From Streptomyces sp. Ru71 (GTDB lineage: Bacteria > Actinomycetota > Actinomycetes > Streptomycetales > Streptomycetaceae): a stretch of DNA of 64,000 bases. How positions within the stretch are numbered: position 1 is the stretch's first letter; each line of letters begins with the position of its first letter. The DNA is taken from assembly GCF_002920535.1 (NCBI RefSeq), contig NZ_PQSS01000031.1, forward strand, positions 1 through 64,000. The letters are read 5' to 3'. Shown piece by piece: positions 1 through 7,508 of this stretch. The notes under the pieces were generated by a model. It was not told where the DNA came from, did not search any database, and was given only the letters and a program-made list of their open reading frames with translations. A program made the translations under genes and the position numbers.

Positions 1-252
1 GCGTTCATGTCGGGACGTCCCCCCTGTTCACGGGCGGCCGTGGCGGCCGCACACCAGGTCGGGACCGTAACAGCGCGTCAGCTCGCGCCGCACCGCCGGA
101 ACGCCCCGTGTCACGGACTCAGGACAATGCCGTCACCGGGCGCGGATCATGTGACGCCCGACCGCCCGCTGGGTGGACGCCCCCTTGACGTCGCCCCCCG
201 ACGCCTCGACACTCCCTTATCAGGGAATCCTAGTGAACAGGTAGGGAATGGC
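1..252. other. Non-coding region ahead of first leader peptide
   Basis: No convincing gene was found here. A TTGACG at 185-190 could be a -35 element, but no good -10 sits at the right distance. A small dyad, CCCT-TATC-AGGG at 214-225, lies just ahead of the leader ORF and may mark its promoter or operator. Whatever gene lies upstream of the window is not visible. Confidence 0.4.
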
Positions 253-372
253 ATGAGGACTCGCGCAGCGCTCCCGGCCCATTCCGGAGCGAGCCGTTCG
301 CCCCTGCTGACCTCCCGCCGCCACATCGACCTGCTGCGCGTCTGCAGCGCCATCAGCAGCGCGGCCGGCTGA
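253..372 (+). CDS. Sulfur-gene leader peptide (first copy)
   Basis: This is a 39-residue ORF starting at ATG with a weak AGGGA upstream. Its C-terminal part reads SRRHIDLLRVCSAIS, which matches the actinobacterial leader peptides (pattern R-x-H-[IV]-D-L-x-R-V-x-x-A) found ahead of sulfur-assimilation genes. In mycobacteria, related Cys-containing upstream ORFs let ribosome stalling under low cysteine switch on the downstream genes; the same role is inferred here. About 165 nt separate its stop from the GST-like gene and contain GC-rich inverted repeats (for example GGCGCCG at 422-428 with CGGCGCC at 459-465) that could form an attenuator. The peptide probably has no function of its own. Confidence 0.7.
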   Translation: MRTRAALPAHSGASRSPLLTSRRHIDLLRVCSAISSAAG

Positions 373-537
373 GCCGCACGCCCACTGCCGGCCCGCGTCG
401 GTGCCCGTCGCTCCTTCGCAGGGCGCCGTTCGAACCCCGCCGCTGTCAGCAAGGCGTACGGCGCCGCCACCTCACCCCGCCCCCAGCACCGCCCGTCCGC
501 GCGCCCGCGCACGCGCGCGCCCGACCCCGGGAGAACG

Positions 538-1419
538 ATGTCCGTCGCACCCCTCGCCGCCCACCCCTCCGCCCCTTCGGCGCACGCCTTCCGGGGACGG
601 ATCGGGCGGGACGCCCGCAGCGGGCACTACGCCGTGCCCCGCCGCTACCGGCTGCATGTGTCGACCGCGTGTCCCGACGGTCTGCGGATCGCCGTCACGC
701 ACAGCCTGCTCGGCCTCGACGAGAGCTGTCCGGTCACCTTCCTGCCCGCCGTCCCCGACTGCCCCGACGGCGGTCACGCGGCGCTGCGCCCGCTGTACGA
801 GGCCAGCGCCCACCACTACCCCGGCCCGGCCCTCGCGCCCGTGCTCAGCGACGACTGGTCCGGACGGATCGTCAGCACGCACGCCCGCGACATCATGCGC
901 GACCTCGACCGGCACTTCGCCAGCGGCCGCCCCGCGCTCTACCCGTGCGGGCTCGACGCGGAGATCGACGCCGTCGAGCGGCTGTGCGCCGACGGCATCG
1001 AGGAGGCCGCCCAGCGCGCCGGATCGGCCACCGCCGACCCGGGCGAGCGGGCGGCGGCCCTGCGTGTCCTGCTGGCCGCGCTGGACCACGCCGAGCAGTG
1101 GCTGTCCGGACAGGACCACTACCTCGGCGAGCACATCACCGCGGCGGACGTCGAGTTGTGGGTCGCGCTGGTCCAGCTCGACACCGTGCACCGCCACCAC
1201 CTCGACGCCGCCGCGGTGCAGCGCGTCGCCGACCACCCCGTCCTGTGGTCCTACGCGCGCCGCCTCGCCGCGCACCCGGCCTTCGGCGGCCGGCTCGACC
1301 TCGACGGCATGTCCCGCCGCCATCACGCCCGTTGCCGCGGGCTGGAGGGCGCCGGGTCCGCCGTGCAGATCCTCGACTGGACCGCCCACACCAGGTCCCA
1401 GCAGGCGGACGGGCGTTGA
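538..1419 (+). CDS. Xi-class glutathione S-transferase / glutathionyl-hydroquinone reductase-like protein
   Basis: The 293-residue protein resembles the Xi class (ECM4/YqjG type): an N-terminal thioredoxin-like half followed by an all-helical GST C-terminal domain. The Xi catalytic CPWAHR motif appears as CPDGLR near residue 45, so the Cys-Pro is kept but the surroundings differ. A hallmark segment, STHARDIMRDL, lies near residue 112, and the helical domain includes an AEQWLSGQDHYLGEHITAAD-like stretch near residues 185-205. Family members reduce thiol conjugates of quinones. Actinomycetes use mycothiol rather than glutathione, so the true thiol partner is uncertain. The ATG at 538 follows CGGGAGAACG, a reasonable ribosome-binding site. 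The leader peptide upstream suggests sulfur-responsive control. Confidence 0.75.
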   Translation: MSVAPLAAHPSAPSAHAFRGRIGRDARSGHYAVPRRYRLHVSTACPDGLRIAVTHSLLGLDESCPVTFLPAVPDCPDGGHAALRPLYEASAHHYPGPALAPVLSDDWSGRIVSTHARDIMRDLDRHFASGRPALYPCGLDAEIDAVERLCADGIEEAAQRAGSATADPGERAAALRVLLAALDHAEQWLSGQDHYLGEHITAADVELWVALVQLDTVHRHHLDAAAVQRVADHPVLWSYARRLAAHPAFGGRLDLDGMSRRHHARCRGLEGAGSAVQILDWTAHTRSQQADGR

Positions 1420-1445
1420 CAGCGCCTTGACCACCTGTCTTAAAT
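1416..1445 (+). promoter_or_regulatory. Predicted promoter of the SAM-riboswitch transcript
   Basis: TTGACA at 1416-1421 is a perfect -35 hexamer and overlaps the stop codon of the GST-like gene. After an 18-bp spacer comes TTAAAT at 1440-1445, a 4/6 match to the -10 consensus. The predicted transcript would start near 1452, a few bases before the riboswitch P1 helix, which supports the reading. Confidence 0.6.
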
Positions 1446-1454
1446 GACCGCTCA

Positions 1455-1570
1455 GAACGGTCAAGAGCGTCAGCGACAAGCCCTGGCTTGCTGACCGGCA
1501 ACCCTCGCGACGCGGTGGGGTGCCCCAGGTGACGACCGGACCGGATGGCGTTTCGGTAAGCGCGAGGCCC
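1455..1570 (+). promoter_or_regulatory. SAM-IV-type S-adenosylmethionine riboswitch
   Basis: The segment follows the SAM-IV class closely. A P1 helix pairs GGTC (1459-1462) with GACC (1534-1537). Between them lie the conserved CAAGCCC...GGCTTGCTG, the core CCGGCAACCCT, GCGGTGGGGTGCCCC and AGGTGACGACC. A 3' extension containing GGTAAGCGCGAGGCC (to about 1570) matches the extra element that distinguishes SAM-IV from SAM-I. Such riboswitches bind S-adenosylmethionine and usually repress methionine or sulfur genes. This one stands in front of a second leader peptide and the ABC permease gene. No obvious U-rich terminator follows, so whether control is over transcription or translation cannot be decided by eye. 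Confidence 0.88.
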
Positions 1571-1601
1571 CGCAGGGGGCCGGAACAGTGACGGTGACGT
1601 G

Positions 1602-1751
1602 ATGCACGCAGCTCCCAGCCCGGCGGCCCGCCGCGCGCCGGGCTGCGTGCGGCCGTATCCGAACCCGCTGGTCGCCGACCGCGCCGTCGATCTCCTGCGC
1701 GTCAACAGCGCACTGTGTACCGCACCGGGCCGCGCCCGCTGCCGGGGCTGA
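1602..1751 (+). CDS. Sulfur-gene leader peptide (second copy)
   Basis: This is a 49-residue ORF immediately downstream of the SAM riboswitch. Its C-terminal half contains RAVDLLRVNSALC and ends with another Cys (GRARCRG), matching the leader-peptide family seen at 253-372. The ATG at 1602 has only a weak ribosome-binding site, so translation may be inefficient or gated by the riboswitch expression platform. About 205 nt separate its stop from the permease start, enough for an attenuator. The inferred role is cysteine- or charge-sensing by ribosome stalling. The unusually long N-terminal part (about 30 residues before the motif) is not typical of the family. Confidence 0.6.
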   Translation: MHAAPSPAARRAPGCVRPYPNPLVADRAVDLLRVNSALCTAPGRARCRG

Positions 1752-1956
1752 CCGCTCAGCCGTCCGCCCCGCGCCACCCCGCCGCACCCCGCACCCGCGG
1801 TGTGCCGCCGCCCGCCCGAGCCTCTCGGCCCCCCGGTCCCGTGCGCCTCCCGCGCCCCCGCCCGTCCACCCGGCAGCCGCCCCGCGTCTGCCCGGACGCG
1901 GTCACGCGCGGACCGCCACGGCCGGGGCGCCGCCGACTCCCCGCCGGAGCCCACCC

Positions 1957-2937
1957 ATGAGCGAACCCCCAGGCGCCGTCGTCTCCCTCGCCGAGGCACC
2001 GATCGCTGATACATCGTCAAAAACGGATAATCCCCCGCGTGTCGTGCCTCTGCGGCATCCCGGGCGGTGGATCGCCTCCGCCGTCGTGCTCGTCCTGCTC
2101 GCCCAGTTCGTGCACGGTCTCGCCACCAACAGCTTCTACCAGTGGGACCGCTTCGCCTACTGGTTCGCGCGCCCCACCATCCTCGACGGCCTGCTCATCA
2201 CCCTGGAGGTCACCGCCTACAGCGCGGTCCTCGGCCTGCTCGGCGGCATCCTGCTGGCGCTGGCCCGGCTGTCCCGCAGCCCCGTGCTGCGCCTGGTCAG
2301 CTGGACCTACGTCTGGGCCCTGCGCTCCATCCCGCTCATCGTCGTCCTGCTGTTCCTGTACAACTTCTCCGCCCTCTACAAGACGCTCAGCCTCGGTGTC
2401 CCGTTCGGGCCGGCCTTCCTCACCTTCGACGAGTCACGGCTGGCCACCGACATGGTCGTCGCCGTCGTCGGTCTCAGCCTCAACGAGGCCGCCTACGCCG
2501 CCGAGGTGGTCCGCGGCGGCATCCTCTCCGTCGACCAGGGGCAGCACGACGCCGCGGCGGCGCTCGGTCTGCCCAGGAGCCGGCAGTTCACCCGGATCGT
2601 CCTGCCGCAGGCGCTGCGCTCCATCACCCCGAACTACGTCAACCAGCTGATCGGCCTCATCAAGAGCACCTCACTCGTCTTCTACGTCTCCCTGCTCGAC
2701 CTCTTCGGCGCCGCGCAGACCATGGGCTCCACCTACCCGGGCGACATCGTGCCGCTGCTGCTGGTCGTCACCGTCTGGTACCTGATCCTCACCAGCGCCG
2801 TCTCCGTCGTGCAGTTCTACGTCGAACGCCACTACGCCCGCGGCGCCACCCGCTCCCTGCCGCCGACCCCGCTGCAGCGCCTGCGCGCCGGCCTCACCGA
2901 CCTGCGTGCCCGCGCCCGCCGCGAGGCCGCCGTATGA
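1957..2937 (+). CDS. Amino-acid-type ABC transporter permease (HisM/GlnP family)
   Basis: This 326-residue integral membrane subunit belongs to the polar amino-acid uptake family. Several hydrophobic segments are clear (about residues 28-48, 75-100, 115-140, 255-285). The cytoplasmic loop that docks the ATPase is recognisable near residues 190-215 as a DAAAALGLP...VLPQA segment. It would form a homodimeric channel in the membrane. The lipoprotein binding component follows directly and overlaps its stop codon if the upstream start is used. No ATP-binding subunit lies beside it, so it must share one encoded elsewhere. The SAM riboswitch and leader peptide upstream point to a sulfur-containing substrate such as methionine, cystine or an organosulfur compound; that is inference. 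Confidence 0.9.
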   Translation: MSEPPGAVVSLAEAPIADTSSKTDNPPRVVPLRHPGRWIASAVVLVLLAQFVHGLATNSFYQWDRFAYWFARPTILDGLLITLEVTAYSAVLGLLGGILLALARLSRSPVLRLVSWTYVWALRSIPLIVVLLFLYNFSALYKTLSLGVPFGPAFLTFDESRLATDMVVAVVGLSLNEAAYAAEVVRGGILSVDQGQHDAAAALGLPRSRQFTRIVLPQALRSITPNYVNQLIGLIKSTSLVFYVSLLDLFGAAQTMGSTYPGDIVPLLLVVTVWYLILTSAVSVVQFYVERHYARGATRSLPPTPLQRLRAGLTDLRARARREAAV

Positions 2938-2993
2938 CACGCCACCCCTCCACGCCCCCCGCTCACCGAGCTCACTCATCGACAAGGACAGCC

Positions 2994-4013
2994 ATGCCTT
3001 CGCACTTCACCCGACGTCACCTGCTGCGCGGCCTCACCGCGGTGACCGCCGTCGCCACCCTCGCCACCGGCCTGGCCGCCTGCGGCGGTGACAGCGAGGC
3101 CGCCACCACGACCGAGGCGGCGGGCACCGTCGTCGTGGGGCAGGTGTCCAACGGCGCCGCGAAGCAGACCACCATCAAGGTCTCCGAGGTGAAGTCCATC
3201 AGCGCCCAACTGCCCGACTCGGTCAGGAAGAGCGGCAAGCTGGTGATCGGCTCGGGCACCCTGCCCTCGGGCGCCCCGCCGCTGGGATTCATCGGCAGCG
3301 ACCAGAAGACCCTCACCGGCTCCGAACCCGACCTGGCCCGGCTGGTGGCGGCCGTCCTCGGCCTCAAGCCGGAGGTCAAGCGCTTCACCTGGGAGAACCT
3401 CTTCGTCGGCATCGACAGCGGCAAGGTGGACGTCGGCTTCTCGAACATCACCGACACCGAGGAGCGCAAGAAGAAGTACGAGTTCGCCTCCTACCGCAAG
3501 GACGACCTCGCCCTGGAAGCCCCCAAGTCCTCCACGTGGAGCTTCGGCGGCGACTACGAGAACCTCGCCGGCAAGACGGTCGCCGTCGGCGCGGGCACCA
3601 ACCAGGAGCGGATCCTGCTGGAGTGGCAGCGAAAGCTGCGCAGCGAGGGCAAGAAGCTCACCGTCAAGTACTTCCAGGACAACAACAGCACCTATCTGGC
3701 GCTCGGCAGCGGCAAGATCGACGCCTACCTCGGCCCCAGCCCCAACCTCTCCTACCACGTCACCCAGACCGCGAACACGCCCCGCGCCACTCGGATCGCG
3801 GGCCAGTTCTCCGGCGCCGGCGCCTCCCTCCAGGGCCTGATCGCGGCCACCGCGAAGAAGGACAGCGGACTGGCCAAGCCCATCGCGGACGCCATCAACC
3901 ACCTGATCAAGAACGGCCAGTACGCGCAGTGGCTCAAGGCCTGGAACCTCTCCAACGACGCCGTCACCACGTCGCAGATCAACCCGCCCGGGCTGCCGCT
4001 GAGCAACTCCTGA
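2994..4013 (+). CDS. ABC transporter substrate-binding lipoprotein (SBP family 3)
   Basis: The protein has 339 residues from the ATG at 2994, which has AAGGAC eight bases upstream. The N-terminus has a TRRHLLRG twin-arginine-like motif, a hydrophobic stretch and a lipobox LAAC, so the mature protein is probably lipid-anchored outside the membrane. A family-3 periplasmic-binding fold follows from about residue 80 (SGKLVIGSGT...), with PPLGFIGSDQ, DVGFSNITDT and a C-terminal helix ending YAQWLKAWNLS. An alternative in-frame ATG at 2934 overlaps the permease stop (ATGA) and would allow translational coupling, but it adds 20 residues before the signal peptide. It presumably binds the sulfur compound delivered to the permease. 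Confidence 0.9.
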   Translation: MPSHFTRRHLLRGLTAVTAVATLATGLAACGGDSEAATTTEAAGTVVVGQVSNGAAKQTTIKVSEVKSISAQLPDSVRKSGKLVIGSGTLPSGAPPLGFIGSDQKTLTGSEPDLARLVAAVLGLKPEVKRFTWENLFVGIDSGKVDVGFSNITDTEERKKKYEFASYRKDDLALEAPKSSTWSFGGDYENLAGKTVAVGAGTNQERILLEWQRKLRSEGKKLTVKYFQDNNSTYLALGSGKIDAYLGPSPNLSYHVTQTANTPRATRIAGQFSGAGASLQGLIAATAKKDSGLAKPIADAINHLIKNGQYAQWLKAWNLSNDAVTTSQINPPGLPLSNS

Positions 4014-4104
4014 CCGCCGGGAACAACCCTGCCCTGTCCCGGGCGTTGAACCCACGACGACCCTCGCGCGGCGACAGCAGCCGACCGCGCCCCACGCCGA
4101 GGAG

Positions 4105-4198
4105 GTGACGGACGTGCTCCGCAGCCCGCACGCCGTCCGCCTCCACACCCGGCCGCATCGATCTGCTGCGCGTGGCCGGCGCGCTCTGTCGCGTCTGA
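4105..4198 (+). pseudogene. Third leader peptide, apparently frameshifted
   Basis: Reading from GTG at 4105 (with GAGGAG just ahead) gives VTDVLRSPHAVRLHTRPH and then leaves the family pattern. A different frame from 4154 reads RIDLLRVAGALCRV and a stop at 4196-4198, a very good leader-peptide ending. The two frames join perfectly if two bases (CA) are restored after CGGCCGCA, giving RPHIDLLRV, or if one base is removed. The downstream frame has no start codon of its own after a TGA at 4106-4108. So this is either a mutated leader, a programmed shift or a sequencing error. It lies 95 bases upstream of the first flavin monooxygenase. Confidence 0.5.
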
Positions 4199-4292
4199 CG
4201 CGCCCCGCGCCCCCCAGCGGCCACCCGATCGCCGTGCCCCTCCCTCTCCCACGGGGCCGGCGTTTCCCATGGACCTTCAGGAAGGCACCCTC

Positions 4293-5507
4293 GTGTCCTC
4301 GACTCCCGCTGCCCCCCTGCATCTCGCCGTCGCCCTGGACGGCACCGGCTGGCACCCCGCCTCCTGGCGCGAGCCGGTGGCCCGGCCGGGGGAGCTGTTC
4401 ACCGCCCGGTACTGGGCCGACCTGGTCGCCGAGGCCGAGCGCGGACTGCTCGACTTCGTCACGATCGAGGACGGCCTCGGCCCGCAGTCCTCCCACTTCC
4501 TCGACCCCGACGAGCGCACCGACCAGGTGCGCGGCCGTCTCGACGCCGTCCTGATCGCCTCCCGCATCGCACCGCTGACCTCGCACATCGGCCTGGTGCC
4601 GACCGTGATCGCCACGCACACCGAGCCGTTCCACATCTCCAAGGCCATCGCCACCCTGGACTACGTCAGCAGCGGCCGGGCCGGCCTGCGCGTGCAGATC
4701 TCCGCCCGCCCCACCGAGGCCGCCCACTTCGGCCGCCGCACGATCGAGCGCATCGACGCCTACGACAGCCCCTCCGCCAAGGGCCTGGTCACCGAACTGT
4801 TCGACGAGGCCGCCGACTACGTCGAGGTCGTGCGCCGGCTGTGGGACAGCTGGGAGGACGACGCGGAGATCCGGGACGCGGCCACCGGGCGGTTCATCGA
4901 CCGCGACAAGCTGCACTACATCGACTTCGAGGGACGCCACTTCAGCGTCAAGGGCCCCTCCATCACCCCGCGTCCGCCGCAGGGGCAGCCGCTCGTCACC
5001 GCGCTCGCCCACCAGAGCGAGCCCTACCGGCTGGTGGCCCGCCAGGCCGACGTCGGCTACGTCACCCCGCACGACACCGACCAGGCCCGGGCGATCACCG
5101 CGGAGATCCGCGCCGAGCAGGACGCCGCCGGACGCGCCGAGGAGCCGCTGCACGTCTTCGCGGACCTCGTGGTCTTCCTGGACGACGACCCGGGCGCCGC
5201 CGTCGCACGCCGGGAACGCCTGGACGCCGTGGCCGGCGAGCCGTACACCAGCGACGCGCGGATCTTCACCGGTACGCCCGCCCAACTCGCCGATCTGCTC
5301 CAGGAGTTCCAGGCGGCCGGGCTGTCCGGCTTCCGGCTCCGCCCGGCCGTCGCCGGCCACGACCTGCCGGCCGTCACCCGCGGTCTGGTCCCCGAACTCC
5401 AGCGCCGGGGCGCCTTCCGTCGCGCCTACGAGGCCGGCACCCTGCGCGGCCTGCTGGGCCTGCCCCGCCCCGCCAACCGCTACGCCGCCACCGCGACCGC
5501 CGTCTGA
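4293..5507 (+). CDS. LLM-class flavin-dependent oxidoreductase (first of pair)
   Basis: The protein resembles bacterial-luciferase-like monooxygenases of the NtaA/SnaA/DszA branch, which use reduced FMN and oxygen to attack C-S, C-N or similar bonds. The N-terminus reads LHLAVALDGTGWHPASW, and the TIM-barrel landmarks include SGRAGLRVQIS and a C-terminal RGLVPELQRRGAFRRAYEAGTLRGLLGL, the usual family tail. GTG at 4293 was chosen because GGAAGG sits eight bases upstream; an in-frame ATG at 4269 would add eight residues but lacks a good site. It forms an operon with the next monooxygenase (19-bp gap). The sulfur context suggests oxidative desulfurisation of an organosulfur compound. The flavin reductase partner is not in the window. 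Confidence 0.85.
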   Translation: MSSTPAAPLHLAVALDGTGWHPASWREPVARPGELFTARYWADLVAEAERGLLDFVTIEDGLGPQSSHFLDPDERTDQVRGRLDAVLIASRIAPLTSHIGLVPTVIATHTEPFHISKAIATLDYVSSGRAGLRVQISARPTEAAHFGRRTIERIDAYDSPSAKGLVTELFDEAADYVEVVRRLWDSWEDDAEIRDAATGRFIDRDKLHYIDFEGRHFSVKGPSITPRPPQGQPLVTALAHQSEPYRLVARQADVGYVTPHDTDQARAITAEIRAEQDAAGRAEEPLHVFADLVVFLDDDPGAAVARRERLDAVAGEPYTSDARIFTGTPAQLADLLQEFQAAGLSGFRLRPAVAGHDLPAVTRGLVPELQRRGAFRRAYEAGTLRGLLGLPRPANRYAATATAV

Positions 5508-5526
5508 GCCGGAGGGACCCGAGACC

Positions 5527-6903
5527 ATGACCAAGCCGCTGAAGCAGATCCACCTGGCCGCCCACTTCCCCGGCGTCAACAACACCACCGTGTGGAGCGA
5601 CCCGAAGGCCGGCAGCCACATCGAGTTCGAGTCCTTCGTGCACTTCGCGAAGACCGCCGAACGCGCCAAGTTCGACTTCCTCTTCCTCGCCGAGGGCCTG
5701 CGCCTGCGCGAACACGCCGGGAAGATCTACGACCTGGACGTCGTCGGCCGCCCCGACACCTTCACGGTGCTCGCCGCGCTCGCCGCCGTCACCGAGCACC
5801 TCGGTCTGACCGGCACCATCAACTCCACCTTCAACGAGCCCTACGAGGTGGCCCGCCAGTTCGCCAGCCTCGACCACCTCTCCGGCGGGCGCTCCGCCTG
5901 GAACGTCGTCACCTCCTGGGACGCCTTCACCGGCGAGAACTTCCGCCGCGGCGGCTTCCTGCCGCAGGAGGAGCGCTACAGCCGCGCCCAGGAGTTCCTC
6001 GCCACCGCCCACGAGCTGTTCGACTCCTGGCGGGGCGACGAGATCGTCGCCGACCAGGCCACCGGCACCTTCCTCTCCGACGCCAAGGCCGGCGCGTTCG
6101 AGCACCGGGGCAAGCACTTCGACATCCACGGCCGGTTCAACGTCCCCCGCTCCCCGCAGGGCCGCCCGGTGATCTTCCAGGCGGGCGACTCCGACGAGGG
6201 GCGCGAGTTCGCCGCCGCCGAGGCCGACGCCATCTTCAGCCGCTACGGCACGCTGGAAGCCGGCCAGGCCTTCTACCAGGACGTCAAGCGCCGCCTGCCC
6301 AAGTACGGCCGCCGCCCCGACCAGCTGCTGATCCTGCCCGCCGCGACCTTCGTGCTCGCCGACACCGACGCCGAGGCCGAGGAGCTGGCCCGCGAGGTGC
6401 GCCGGCAGCAGGTCAGCGGCGCCACCGCGATCCGCCACCTGGAGTTCGTCTGGAACCGGGACCTGTCCGGCTACGACCCGGACGGGCCGCTGCCCGACAT
6501 CGACCCGGACGTCAGTGAGCACCACATCGCCCGCGGCCGCGCCCAGGTGCGGATGTACCGCGACCCGCTGGCCACCGCCCGCGAGTGGCGCGAGCTGGCC
6601 GAGGCCAACAACTGGTCGATCCGCGACCTGGTGATCAACACCGGCAACCGGCAGAGCTTCATCGGCTCCCCGGCCACGGTGGCCGGGAACATCAACGAGT
6701 TCGTCCAGTCCGACGCCTCCGACGGCTTCATCCTCGTCCCGCACATCACCCCCGGCGGGCTCGACGACTTCGCCGACAAGGTCGTCCCGCTGCTGCAGGA
6801 ACAGGGAGTCTTCCGCACCGACTACGAGGGCACCACCCTGCGCGACCACCTCGGCCTCGCCCACCCCGACGAGGTGGTGCGGGCGGAGCGGGCCGCCTCC
6901 TGA
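5527..6903 (+). CDS. NtaA/SnaA/DszA-family FMN-dependent monooxygenase
   Basis: This 458-residue, full-length member of the DszA/NtaA/SnaA group has an ATG at 5527 preceded by GGAGGG. Family landmarks are the opening LKQIHLAAHFPGVNNTTVW, DHLSGGRSAWNVVTSWD (residues near 117-133), RSPQGRPVIFQAGDSDEGREFAA (near 208-230) and the ending TDYEGTTLRDHLGLAHP. These enzymes take FMNH2 from a separate reductase and oxygenate sulfones, polyamino acids or related substrates. With the neighbouring monooxygenase and the riboswitch-controlled importer, the likely task is releasing sulfite from an imported organosulfur compound. The substrate cannot be read from the sequence. Confidence 0.9.
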   Translation: MTKPLKQIHLAAHFPGVNNTTVWSDPKAGSHIEFESFVHFAKTAERAKFDFLFLAEGLRLREHAGKIYDLDVVGRPDTFTVLAALAAVTEHLGLTGTINSTFNEPYEVARQFASLDHLSGGRSAWNVVTSWDAFTGENFRRGGFLPQEERYSRAQEFLATAHELFDSWRGDEIVADQATGTFLSDAKAGAFEHRGKHFDIHGRFNVPRSPQGRPVIFQAGDSDEGREFAAAEADAIFSRYGTLEAGQAFYQDVKRRLPKYGRRPDQLLILPAATFVLADTDAEAEELAREVRRQQVSGATAIRHLEFVWNRDLSGYDPDGPLPDIDPDVSEHHIARGRAQVRMYRDPLATAREWRELAEANNWSIRDLVINTGNRQSFIGSPATVAGNINEFVQSDASDGFILVPHITPGGLDDFADKVVPLLQEQGVFRTDYEGTTLRDHLGLAHPDEVVRAERAAS

Positions 6904-6948
6904 CGGCCGCCCGCCCGCCGGCGGACGGCCGGCTGCGATGATCGGCTC

Positions 6949-7395
6949 ATGACACTCCCCATCACCCGGGCCACGGTGAACGATCTGCGGCAGGTCGTGG
7001 CGGACCACCCCCGCTACTGGGGTGAGCGCGACCTGCGCGCCCTCCACCAGCCCGTGTTCGTCCAGGAGTTCGGCGCCACCTGTCTCGTGGCCCGCGCCGA
7101 GGACGGCATCCGCGGCTACCTCTTCGGCTTCGTCACCCCGGACCGCACCGGCTACGTCCACCTCATCGCCACCCGCGACGACAGCCGGGGCACCGGTCTG
7201 GGACGACGGTTGTACGAGGCGTTCACCGAGGCCGCGCACGGCCAGGGCGCCGTCCGGCTGAAGGCGATCACCTCGGTGGGCAACACCGGCTCGATCGCCT
7301 TCCACCGCGGCCTCGGTTTCGAGGCGCGGGTGGAGGACGACTACGACGGTCCCGGCCGGCCGATGGTCGTGTTCACCCGCGCCCTGCACCCCTGA
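6949..7395 (+). CDS. GNAT-family N-acetyltransferase
   Basis: This is a compact 148-residue single GNAT domain. The acetyl-CoA pyrophosphate loop is RGTGLGRRL at residues 80-88, preceded by the strand VHLIATRDDS. The motif B region has the usual NTGSIAFHRGLGFEARV. It would transfer an acetyl group from acetyl-CoA to an amine of a small molecule or protein. It lies 45 bp after the monooxygenase and ends just before a strong terminator, so it is probably the last gene of the sulfur operon. Such enzymes in these loci may detoxify or tag pathway intermediates, which is a guess. Confidence 0.88.
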   Translation: MTLPITRATVNDLRQVVADHPRYWGERDLRALHQPVFVQEFGATCLVARAEDGIRGYLFGFVTPDRTGYVHLIATRDDSRGTGLGRRLYEAFTEAAHGQGAVRLKAITSVGNTGSIAFHRGLGFEARVEDDYDGPGRPMVVFTRALHP

Positions 7396-7406
7396 CGGGA
7401 ACGGCC

Positions 7407-7455
7407 GCGGCCGGAGACGTCACCATCCCCCGAAGATGACGTCTCCGGCCGCTTT
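7407..7455. terminator. Strong bidirectional hairpin terminator
   Basis: A perfect 16-bp inverted repeat pairs 7407-7422 with 7437-7452 across a 14-nt loop and is followed by TTTCCCCC. It sits between the convergent acetyltransferase and metalloprotease-like genes and should stop transcription from both sides. Confidence 0.85.
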
Positions 7456-7508
7456 CCCCCGGCGCCGGACTGTGGTTCAGGTGCCCCCGTTTCGGCGGTG
7501 CCGCGTGC

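Noticed and set aside
185..213. TTGACG as -35 of a promoter for the first leader peptide
   Set aside because: No acceptable -10 hexamer at 16-19 bp; kept only as a mention.
2006..2020. A further copy of the TGTATCAG motif (reverse strand) near the permease start
   Set aside because: It lies inside the permease coding sequence and is a single half match, so chance is likely.
2976..5669. Long minus-strand reading frame opposite the binding protein and first monooxygenase
   Set aside because: It is an antisense shadow produced by the high GC content; the opposite strand carries clear genes with family motifs.
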